64,000 nucleotides of DNA from Oxalicibacterium faecigallinarum (GTDB lineage: Bacteria; Pseudomonadota; Gammaproteobacteria; Burkholderiales; Burkholderiaceae_D), in assembly GCF_014635705.1 (NCBI RefSeq), contig NZ_BMDI01000001.1:1-64000 (forward strand), given 5' to 3'. Under the pieces are notes generated by a model. It was not told the origin of the DNA and did not search any database. It saw only the letters and a program-made list of their open reading frames with translations. The position numbers and the translations under genes were made by a program. Below, in pieces: positions 25,085 through 32,569 of the stretch. The first letter of the stretch is position 1. The number at the start of each line of letters is the position of its first letter.

Positions 25085-27046
25085 CTATTGAGTGGTGGGG
25101 GGGGCTAAGAGCGCATGCAGGGAAAATTTCCTAAATACTGTTGACTCAACGTTTTCCAGCACCTCTATGGACTTCCCATCTGCAGAAAGAATAAAAAGAC
25201 TTGTTTCATTCACGCTGCCAAGCAATGTATTTGCTACGGAACTGCCTTTTGGATTTCGCTTGATCGTACCCACTGCGGTCCTACCTTTGATTGTTCCCTC
25301 AATTATCATGACGTCAGTTCTACTGCTTGCAGTAGTGTCTCCAAAAAGGCCAATGCCAAGCTTGTTGATTGCGGTAACGTACTCGCCGTTGGCTACGAAT
25401 TTATAACCTTCAACCGAAAGTGATAGTTCGCATTGAGGGGACTTCCATGCGCCGGATTGAAGTGCAGGGGAAGGCAGGGCAGCTGCAAGGCCAAACTCTT
25501 TGTAGAACTCACTGAGATTCTTAGCTTTATCTACAACAATCGATTTTTCTTTCTCTTCTTCTTGAGGTATTTCTCTGAGCCGTCTTTCAGTAGAAGGGAT
25601 ATTTTCGGAGAAGTCTTTGGTCTCTCTTGCAGAGGCACACAACTGCGTAGCTTCGTCAATGAAACCTGCATTGGCTAATCGCAATGCCAAGTTGCTGTTA
25701 GCAAGCGTTTCACCCAATTGCTTTGCCTTAAGTAGAGCAGCGACCGCAAGATAAGGCAGATTAAGCTTTCCTAATGCGACACCCAAATTATTCCAAGTGG
25801 CTGACGATCTTTCTGGGCTTGGAATTCTTGAGTAATGCATGACTGCGAGCTCAGTTTTCCCCATGTCGGAGTACTTGTGTGCCAATTCAAACCTGAGGCC
25901 ATGGTTGCTAGGGTTGAGCTCAAGTAGCTTTTCAGTTGCCGCAATGAAGTTGTGATCTTCATTCTGTTGAGTACTGGACAAACGTACGGCATTGAGCATT
26001 GCGATCACGTCGTCTTCATCATCTGTGACCAGCATACGCGCCTTATCTAAAGCAATACGTGCGGCTTTCTCATCGCCAAATCTAAGGTAAGCATCAGATG
26101 CTTGCTGTAGATAGTGAATTTTTTCGACAACGCCGGTTGCGAGAGTTTCTGCTGCTTCAAAGTGTTTTGCAGCAATGCGAAATTCTTCATAGGCGTAATA
26201 GGCTTTGCCAATCCAGAAATTGATTCGATGACTGCTTGGAGCTTCTTGGAGGCATCGTTTGAGGGTTGTAGTACTCGCTCCTCTATCAAAGATGTATTTC
26301 CAATATTCCTGCAGCCCTAGCCATTCTGCACGCGCAAAGTCATCCTCCGGCTGAAGGGTCGCAAGATAACTGTCTGTGATTTTGGAAATGTATTCTGCAT
26401 TGTCATGAATGTGACCATAAATGACTGCATTTTCGTATTCGGGCAGCAACCAGTCTGCGGAAGGTTCTTTGAGAGACTGCTCTGCCTTCGGCTTGGGTGA
26501 TTCTACAGGGCTATCCTCCGATAGTTTGGTGGCGGTCATTTCATTAACGCTTACATCACGGACCCATCCTCTGCCTGGTTTTTGCTGAATTTGCTGCGAC
26601 AGACTTAGAATCAGTTCGGCCTTTAACTTAGTTGGACTATTCCAGACGACTCTAATATGGCGGCTTTCAACTTTCTCACGGAAGTTTTGCAATTTGACCC
26701 AGCTTTCGGCTTGATCAGTGCGATCTCGTGGGAGAGACGTCGGTTCTTCGTGAAGTAATGCAATGACAGGGATGTTTAAAGATCGAGCGTATTCGTATTC
26801 CTTTTCTGTAAACCCCATACCGTGTTCATCTAAGGAGCCGTATCTTCCGCCTAATACAAGTACGTAGTAATCGGACGCTTCAATTACCTTCGTTATGTAC
26901 TCCCATGCGCTTGAGTTGTTAGCGTGAAAAAGCTCCATTCCTGCTGGAATATGCCCCATCTGCAGAATGCCCTCTAAGACCGCAGCACGTTCATCCTCTA
27001 AATCGCTGAAAGTAGAACTCACGAATACTTGATATTTTTTGTCCAT
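25085..27046 (-). CDS. DUF4062-TPR protein with C-rich 3' tract
   Basis: From ATG 27046 the protein has 653 residues. The N-terminal DUF4062 domain is clear (YQVFVSSTFSDLEDERAAVL, then PAGMELFHANNSSAWEYITK and SDYYVLVLGGRYGS, about 3-90). A linker to about 210 follows, then helical tetratricopeptide-like repeats at about 240-480, and a beta-rich C-terminal domain at about 510-640. DUF4062 is commonly N-terminal in bacterial proteins with NTPase or repeat modules and has been linked to TIR-like folds; no NTPase module is present here. The gene ends in GCC, eight C in total, then ACC ACT CAA TAG. A single extra C would extend the frame into a hydrophobic tail. It is divergent from the serine recombinase gene. 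Confidence 0.82.
   Translation of the reverse strand: MDKKYQVFVSSTFSDLEDERAAVLEGILQMGHIPAGMELFHANNSSAWEYITKVIEASDYYVLVLGGRYGSLDEHGMGFTEKEYEYARSLNIPVIALLHEEPTSLPRDRTDQAESWVKLQNFREKVESRHIRVVWNSPTKLKAELILSLSQQIQQKPGRGWVRDVSVNEMTATKLSEDSPVESPKPKAEQSLKEPSADWLLPEYENAVIYGHIHDNAEYISKITDSYLATLQPEDDFARAEWLGLQEYWKYIFDRGASTTTLKRCLQEAPSSHRINFWIGKAYYAYEEFRIAAKHFEAAETLATGVVEKIHYLQQASDAYLRFGDEKAARIALDKARMLVTDDEDDVIAMLNAVRLSSTQQNEDHNFIAATEKLLELNPSNHGLRFELAHKYSDMGKTELAVMHYSRIPSPERSSATWNNLGVALGKLNLPYLAVAALLKAKQLGETLANSNLALRLANAGFIDEATQLCASARETKDFSENIPSTERRLREIPQEEEKEKSIVVDKAKNLSEFYKEFGLAAALPSPALQSGAWKSPQCELSLSVEGYKFVANGEYVTAINKLGIGLFGDTTASSRTDVMIIEGTIKGRTAVGTIKRNPKGSSVANTLLGSVNETSLFILSADGKSIEVLENVESTVFRKFSLHALLAPPTTQ
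25097..25104 (-). repeat. Homopolymeric C8 tract at the end of the DUF4062 gene
   Basis: Eight consecutive C on the coding strand, six codons before the stop. With eight C the protein ends LAPPTTQ. With nine C it would end APPHHSIVSVFQKWVKGLFV plus VLVVGL, terminating at 25028-25026. Seven C would reach another short frame without the hydrophobic peptide. Confidence 0.9.
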
Positions 27047-27147
27047 TGTCCATGCCAAAGTTTTTTGAAGTGTACCGCATGGCAACACTTTCTGTGGTAT
27101 AACTTTGCGTAATCGACGTTACGTAAATTTATACTAGAGCGGTTTCT

Positions 27148-27825
27148 GTGAAGATCATTACCTACCTTCGCGTCTCAACAGCAAAGCAAGGACACAGTGG
27201 ACTGGGCGTTGAAGCACAGCGCAACGCAGTTCAAACCTATGCGGCCAGCAAGGGTGCGGCAGTGTCTAAAGAGTTTCTAGAGATTGAGTCAGGCAAAGTG
27301 AACGCCCGACCACAGCTTGCTGCTGCATTGCATCTGGCGAAGGTCACGGGCTCTATTCTTGTCATTGCGAAGCTTGACCGTCTATCCCGCAATGCAGCGT
27401 TTCTACTTGCCCTTAGGGATTCAGGGGTCAAGTTCGTGGCGGCAGACATGCCAGACGCCAATGAGCTGACGGTGGGAATCATGGCGTTGGTGGCGCAGCA
27501 AGAGCGGGAAGCTATCTCTACGCGCACCAAGGAAGCGTTGGCTGCAGCTAAGAGACGTGGACAGAAGCTAGGTAACCCGAATGGCGCTGCTGCGTTGAGA
27601 CGAGCAGGCAAGGGTAATGCGGCGGGTGTAGTAGCCATTCAGCGGCAGGCAGATGCCCACGCAGCAGATTTGAAGTCCGTCTTGGATGATCTAGCAAAAG
27701 AAGGCATTACATCCCTTGGTAGCGTTGCAGACGAACTCAACCAACGAGGCATTAGAACCCCACGAGGCGGTAGCTGGCACAAGACATCCGTGAGCAACCT
27801 CAAGACAAGGATTGCCGCCTTATAG
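27148..27825 (+). CDS. Serine recombinase (resolvase/invertase family)
   Basis: Site-specific recombinase of 225 residues. The catalytic serine is S10 in YLRVSTAKQG, followed by LVIAKLDRLSRNAAFLLALR and the arginine-rich helix QQEREAISTRTKEALAAAKR. The C-terminal recombinase-type DNA-binding segment contains LNQRGIRTPRGGSWHKTSVS. It is intact and could invert, resolve or transpose DNA within the island. It is divergent from the DUF4062 gene; the 100-base gap contains the dyad CGTAATCGACGTTACG near 27111, a possible binding site. Confidence 0.93.
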   Translation: MKIITYLRVSTAKQGHSGLGVEAQRNAVQTYAASKGAAVSKEFLEIESGKVNARPQLAAALHLAKVTGSILVIAKLDRLSRNAAFLLALRDSGVKFVAADMPDANELTVGIMALVAQQEREAISTRTKEALAAAKRRGQKLGNPNGAAALRRAGKGNAAGVVAIQRQADAHAADLKSVLDDLAKEGITSLGSVADELNQRGIRTPRGGSWHKTSVSNLKTRIAAL

Positions 27826-27906
27826 CTAAAAGTAATGGAATTTACTTCATTAATAAAATTTTTTTATAGGGCGAGGGGGAGGGGGTTAATTGTAGAGCGA
27901 CTGAAT

Positions 27907-27930
27907 TTCCAAAACATGCACTATAGGACA
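27907..27930 (+). repeat. Direct repeat motif, copy 1
   Basis: TTCCAAA, five variable bases, then CACTATAGGACA; 20 of 24 positions match copy 2 at 28022-28045. Spacing start to start is 115 bases, about eleven helical turns. Confidence 0.6.
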
Positions 27931-28021
27931 GAGAGCGTCTGAGACATGACAAGATAATTCTAAAAAGCTCCCTACAGAGTCCAATCAAGACTAATCAGCG
28001 TCATGCTGTACCAAGCACCAC

Positions 28022-28045
28022 TTCCAAACTACACACTATAGGACA
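28022..28045 (+). repeat. Direct repeat motif, copy 2
   Basis: Same orientation as copy 1, sharing TTCCAAA and the 12-base end CACTATAGGACA. It lies 108 bases before the helicase-like gene. Confidence 0.6.
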
Positions 28046-28152
28046 ACCCTAGCTGTCCAGCGTGTATCAGCAGTAACCCGTAACCATCTCCGCAGTAACC
28101 AACACCTTCGGCATGCCATAGGTGCGCCGCTGCATTTTTAAAACACTTACAA

Positions 28153-30042
28153 ATGAATCAAAACACATTTAAATATCACCCCATTAGCCCTGTTGTATTC
28201 GCACAGGAGTTTGGCCGACATTGGACAGACAAACTTGGCTATGCAGCGTCACCAGCCTTAGAAGAAGCTTGGATGTCGTTAGGGAAGGCGCTGTCAGCAC
28301 AGGTATTTCATTACGACAGGGAGGAGGAGCGCCAAGCGTGGACAGTAGTACCGCTACCAACAGGCACTGGAAAGTCGCAAGGTACAGCTTTCTACTGCGC
28401 TATGTTGGCGTCCCATGGGAGACATCCTGGTGCACTTATCGTGGTTCGTCGGATTGAAGATGCAGACATCATGGCCGCAACTATCAACGAGCTTGCCGGA
28501 AAAGGTGATGGGTATGCCTACAGTCATCACAGCGCGAAGTCATCCGTCCCACTCAGTCAACTTGCTGAACATCCGGTACTGGTCATTACGCATAGCGCCT
28601 ACAGGAATGCTCTGGCAGCAGAGACAGGGCAGGTACTAAACGCATTCCTTGACTGGGGTGAAGACGGACGTTGCGTAGTTGTGATTGATGAAGCGTTTGA
28701 TCTGGTTGAGGTTCACCAAGTGACTCTGGATGACCTCCGGCAGACATTGGCCTTCATCCCAGACTACTTGCGTGACAGATTTCCGAAGGAGACGGCAGCG
28801 ATTCAGGCAGCTATCAACTTGATGGAATCATCGTCCAGTTCCAATGGCGGTAGCAGGATTTTCATGCCGCATGACTTTGGTACAGACAATGACGTAGACC
28901 TATCGCAGTTGAAGGACGCCTTGCACTCAGTCACGATTGCTCAGGTGGAGCGCATCAGCCAGGCAGCAGCACGGTTAGCCAGCATTTTTGATAGCTCGTT
29001 AGACAACTTGGAAATCATCATAAAGGGCTGGTCGCTGTATTCCAAAGTGCCGATATTCGGCCAAATGCTTCAGACAGCAAGGCCGATTATCACAAAGGGC
29101 AGCAAGGGAGCAGCCGTACTTGATGCAACAGCATCTACCAACTTGATGTACCAACTGTTTCCACAGGCTAGGGTATGTCGAAAGATTGCTGGTGTACGTA
29201 GCTACCAGAATGTTTCACTGCATGTCAGACGTGGAAGCACAGGGAAGGTCAATGCACGAAAGCAGGTTGATGAGCGGCTACCTGTCTTGATGTCTTACTT
29301 CAATGACAGGATTGCAGGCAAGGATGCACTTTTTGTTTGCCACAAAGACGTGAAGGCCAAAGCCTATGCACAGGAGACCAAATTCACTTTGAAGGCAGGT
29401 CATTGGGGGGAGCTTGATGGTGCAAATACATGGAAAGACTGTGATACAGCCATCTTCTATGATCTTCACCAAAGACCCCATGGGTGGGCTATGACTACCT
29501 ACTTTGCGTTGCAAGGTATTCAGTCAGACGAATGGTTGAATTCAACGCAGCGTAGACATGGAGACCATCCAGATATCGTTACGGCTATGGTCACTTATCA
29601 GACCATCACAGACCTAATACAAGCCCTTAACCGTGTCAGATGCCGTTTGGTCATAGACGAACAAGGAAACTGTCCACAGACGGATATTTATCTGACGCTT
29701 CCTAAGGGTAACCGTGGAGACCTGATCCTGTCTGAGCTATTAGCTTCAATGCCTGGTATGCAGGTATCTGCATGGCATCTCCCTGTTCAGACATCTAAAA
29801 GGAAGCAACGTAGTGATGCAGGGAAGCCTAAGGAGAGCGTCTATAACTATATGCGTAATGTACCCTCAGGGCGCTATTTGATAAGCCATATCAAGGACTC
29901 CTTAGGTATCAAAGACGCATCCATGAAAAGGATAATAAAGGAGTGTAAGCAAGACACAGATAACCAGTTTCATGACATCAATGTTAGTTATTTCCTTGAT
30001 GGATTCGGACGTGGAAGTAAAGCATATCTGGTTAAACATTGA
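28153..30042 (+). CDS. DEAD/DEAH-box-like helicase
   Basis: A 629-residue NTPase with superfamily-2 motifs. Walker A is PLPTGTGKSQG (K74), motif II is CVVVIDEAFD (DEAF at 179-182), a motif III-like VLDATAS is at 322-328 and a motif VI-like IQALNRVRCR at 489-498. The arginine-rich motif VI supports ATP-dependent translocation on nucleic acid. No nuclease or primase domain is recognisable. It could serve replication or excision of the island, or defence. It is probably followed in operon by a small membrane protein gene. Confidence 0.78.
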   Translation: MNQNTFKYHPISPVVFAQEFGRHWTDKLGYAASPALEEAWMSLGKALSAQVFHYDREEERQAWTVVPLPTGTGKSQGTAFYCAMLASHGRHPGALIVVRRIEDADIMAATINELAGKGDGYAYSHHSAKSSVPLSQLAEHPVLVITHSAYRNALAAETGQVLNAFLDWGEDGRCVVVIDEAFDLVEVHQVTLDDLRQTLAFIPDYLRDRFPKETAAIQAAINLMESSSSSNGGSRIFMPHDFGTDNDVDLSQLKDALHSVTIAQVERISQAAARLASIFDSSLDNLEIIIKGWSLYSKVPIFGQMLQTARPIITKGSKGAAVLDATASTNLMYQLFPQARVCRKIAGVRSYQNVSLHVRRGSTGKVNARKQVDERLPVLMSYFNDRIAGKDALFVCHKDVKAKAYAQETKFTLKAGHWGELDGANTWKDCDTAIFYDLHQRPHGWAMTTYFALQGIQSDEWLNSTQRRHGDHPDIVTAMVTYQTITDLIQALNRVRCRLVIDEQGNCPQTDIYLTLPKGNRGDLILSELLASMPGMQVSAWHLPVQTSKRKQRSDAGKPKESVYNYMRNVPSGRYLISHIKDSLGIKDASMKRIIKECKQDTDNQFHDINVSYFLDGFGRGSKAYLVKH

Positions 30043-30155
30043 CCAATGTAGATAAATGGATCAGGTATTTCTACAGGTATTACTTAGTAGTTATCTGGTC
30101 TACTTTTAAGCAGAGTTGGCATAATTACGTCCAAATAAAAATGAGGGAGGGTGGT

Positions 30156-30815
30156 ATGGACGATAGTCAAGACAAAGTGAGGAGGAACCTAGTTGTCGCA
30201 TCTAGTTTAGTTCTTTTGGCTCAGATACTAAATATTGAAATCAAAGAGGACGCTTCCATTGGTATCTTCGCCATTAGGAATGTCACTGACGACATGTTTT
30301 GGGTTCTAGCATGTGCAGTGTTGTTTTATTTGTTTCAACGCTATTGGTTTGATGATGCAACGGCAATGCAGAGCAAACGTCTAACGGATGATTTTAAAAA
30401 CTGGATGCTGAAGCAAATTAGATGGATTGTTCAAAGGCATGCAAAAGAGGCAGTTATACGAAAAGGGCCTTATGGTTGTATATCTAAAATATTCCTTGAT
30501 AACGTGTTGTTTGACGGTGTTGTAGAAGTTAGTGTCAGCATACCGGTTACTGAATTTGCTGTATCTCGGATTGGAACGTGCAATGTAAATGTCTCCATAC
30601 ATAGCCAAACTGCAGATCGAAATACCGTTGCTATACGATCTGTCGTAGTTGAATACCGTTTGGGTCTCATCGATAGCTTGTTTGTCATCTGCCTCCCTCT
30701 GACTCGGTTAGCTGTCTTTTCAAAAGGTTATGTAGATTTTGTCCTACCGTTAATGCTGTGGTTTTCAGCATTCATATGTTGCATCGCTCGCGTGTACGTT
30801 GTCTTACGACAGTGA
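30156..30815 (+). CDS. Hypothetical membrane protein
   Basis: Start set at ATG 30156 by the strong AGGGAGGG five bases ahead; the frame is open back to the helicase stop. The 219-residue product has a helix at about 12-27 (LVVASSLVLLAQILN), one at about 48-65 (FWVLACAVLFYLFQRYWF) and a C-terminal hairpin (FVLPLMLWFSAFICCIARVY). The region between is soluble and beta-rich. No family recognised. It ends 33 bases before the convergent integrase stop. Confidence 0.62.
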   Translation: MDDSQDKVRRNLVVASSLVLLAQILNIEIKEDASIGIFAIRNVTDDMFWVLACAVLFYLFQRYWFDDATAMQSKRLTDDFKNWMLKQIRWIVQRHAKEAVIRKGPYGCISKIFLDNVLFDGVVEVSVSIPVTEFAVSRIGTCNVNVSIHSQTADRNTVAIRSVVVEYRLGLIDSLFVICLPLTRLAVFSKGYVDFVLPLMLWFSAFICCIARVYVVLRQ

Positions 30816-30848
30816 TAGACCTTCAAATTGGAATTTGCACGAAGACCC

Positions 30849-32195
30849 TTAGGGGAGAGCGATGTGGATAGGCAGTTCAATCCTCTCCAACAACGATTGC
30901 ATCAAGCGCAACGAGTGCCCCTTGCCGTAATTGTCTGCAATGTCGCCGCTGGCGTGACCGTGAATGGCATCCCTGGTGGCTTTATCGGAGCCGATTTCCC
31001 TAAGGCGATCTTTGGATGCATGCCGGAACGAGTGGCTGGTGATGCCGTAAGTCTTTACGCGCTTGTTGATAGCTGCTGAGGCTGCGTCGTTACCGCGTCT
31101 ACGTGCGTACTGTTCAAACAATCCTTTACCACTCCTTGGAAGCTTAATGGCCAATTTCATCGCTTCCAAGGCAATACCTACCAATGGCACACGGCGTTCA
31201 CTAACAATGGTCTTCAAGTCACGCCAAGGCTGACGACGAATATAGATGTGTGGAACTTCATCATCAAGGAACACGTCCGTAACAGCCAGACCAGCAATCT
31301 CCGCGACCCGTGCACCAGTTTCAATTTGAATCAATGCGACCAGTGATGCTGCTGATGAGGGCGTACGCAACAAGTCAAGAGCAATGGTCGTCAGTTCCAA
31401 ATCGGTAGGAACTTTGATGTCTTTGGCATCATCGCCTTCGGAATGGATGTTTTGACGAGCAAAGGGATTCTTCTTGTCCGACTCCCGCTCAGTGATTGCA
31501 GCTTGTGCAACGGCACGACAAGTATTCATTGAACGGCGAATGGTGTTGGTCTTCAAGCCTTGATTCCCAAGCATTGTCATGTGATCCCTAACATTTGCGC
31601 GGCTAAGCTGATCAAACGGGATGTCCCCAATTGATTCAATCAACTTGTTCCATTCGCGTGTCTGCTTTGCAACGAACGCTTCGTTGTTACCTTTTTTATG
31701 CGTTTGAAAGTAGAGATTAAGGGCATCGGACAGCAGAAAAGCAATATCGCTGTGCCTTGGGGATTGCAGAAGCTTAAAGGTCGCGAGTTGGATTGGTGTC
31801 AGGAAGTCCTCAAGCTGTGCTTCTTCGTAGACATATTCCCTCTTTTCTTTGAAGGACTCTGCATGCCTCACCCGCGCTGGCTCAGCGACATGATCGATGA
31901 ACGTATCAAGGGAATGATCCGCAGCAAGCCTAGACGCGGCAGTTGCACTCGATGCAGGCAACAAGTCGCTTTTGCCAAGCGCAACTTGGAATTCCCTTTC
32001 GTACTTTTCAGCGAATGCCTGAGCTTTTCTCGTGGCAATCCGAAGGTCAGAGGTCTTAAGACTTAGCCGAATACTTTGTTTCCCGTACTGCTTAACAAGA
32101 GAAGTAGGGACTCTTTTCACGAACCAATAGATTGCACCACGCAGTGCGAGATGTTTGATCGTCACTTTTACTGTTCTCCCAAGTTGAATGTCCAT
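30849..32195 (-). CDS. Tyrosine recombinase (island integrase)
   Basis: A 448-residue phage-type integrase. A DUF6538-like N-terminal segment (LRGAIYWFVKRVPTSLVKQY) and a SAM-like core-binding domain are followed by the catalytic domain: arginine in IETGARVAEIAGLAV, the HxxR motif in TSHSFRHASK, histidine in HGHASGDIAD and the nucleophile Y423 in NYGKG. The gene starts 103 bases from the 3' end of tRNA-Arg(CCU) and reads away from it, the usual arrangement for tRNA-targeted islands. It appears intact. Confidence 0.95.
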   Translation of the reverse strand: MDIQLGRTVKVTIKHLALRGAIYWFVKRVPTSLVKQYGKQSIRLSLKTSDLRIATRKAQAFAEKYEREFQVALGKSDLLPASSATAASRLAADHSLDTFIDHVAEPARVRHAESFKEKREYVYEEAQLEDFLTPIQLATFKLLQSPRHSDIAFLLSDALNLYFQTHKKGNNEAFVAKQTREWNKLIESIGDIPFDQLSRANVRDHMTMLGNQGLKTNTIRRSMNTCRAVAQAAITERESDKKNPFARQNIHSEGDDAKDIKVPTDLELTTIALDLLRTPSSAASLVALIQIETGARVAEIAGLAVTDVFLDDEVPHIYIRRQPWRDLKTIVSERRVPLVGIALEAMKLAIKLPRSGKGLFEQYARRRGNDAASAAINKRVKTYGITSHSFRHASKDRLREIGSDKATRDAIHGHASGDIADNYGKGHSLRLMQSLLERIELPIHIALP

Positions 32196-32297
32196 ACACG
32201 AGTCCTATGTGGGGCGCGTGTATCACAACTTGTTGCACAGTTTTAAGCTTGATCTTCATCTAACCTATTGAATGTAAAGGTTTAGTTGACGAGGTTA

Positions 32298-32312
32298 TGG
32301 TCTCGCCGACAG
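32298..32312. repeat. Right attachment site within tRNA-Arg
   Basis: TGGTCTCGCCGACAG covers the CCA end, discriminator and 3' acceptor strand of the tRNA. It pairs with 18908-18922 as the direct repeat flanking the island. Confidence 0.82.
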
Positions 32313-32372
32313 GAATCGAACCTGTATCTAGCGCTTAGGAGGCACTCGTTCTATCCATTGAACTACGGCGAG
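32298..32372 (-). tRNA. tRNA-Arg (anticodon CCU)
   Basis: The 75-base gene folds into a complete cloverleaf: acceptor CTCGCCG/CGGCGAG, D-stem GTTC/GAAC, anticodon loop CTCCTAA (anticodon CCT in DNA), T-arm ACAGG TTCGATT CCTGT, discriminator A and an encoded CCA. It decodes AGG. Its 3' end is the integration site of the island and remains intact. Confidence 0.97.
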
Positions 32373-32569
32373 ACGCGCGGAGAACGGATGTATGCATCTG
32401 TTTCCGACCGCGATTATAGCCGACGCTTTGCCATTCTCTGACAGGAGCAGGCTGCGAATCGGTACAATGCGGTGTTGCGAGCGGCATTTTCTGCCGCTTT
32501 TCTTTTCCGCTCTTGATTGAGCGATGCCCATGGTGTGTCGTTCAGCGTATCAAATTCACAGGTTTGTCT

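Larger units (their letters stand above)
27826..28152. other. Intergenic region with repeated motif before the helicase gene
   Basis: About 330 bases with no open frame of note. It holds two related 24-base motifs (27907 and 28022), a G-rich stretch near 27872-27888 and several AT-rich segments. It could be an origin or control region for the helicase gene that follows. Confidence 0.45.
18908..32312. mobile_element. Integrative genomic island at tRNA-Arg(CCU)
   Basis: An element of about 13.4 kb bounded by 15-bp direct repeats (14/15 identical) and inserted at the 3' end of a tRNA gene, with a tyrosine recombinase directly inside the tRNA-proximal end. The interior is visibly more AT-rich than the flanks, has many genes with no recognised function and contains at least two broken genes. 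There are no phage structural genes, no conjugation genes and no complete plasmid replication set. It is best described as a small integrative, possibly mobilisable or satellite-like island with defence-like cargo. Confidence 0.85.

Noticed and set aside
18923-32297. Prophage interpretation of the island
   Set aside because: Despite an integrase and an XRE regulator, there are no capsid, terminase, tail or lysis genes.
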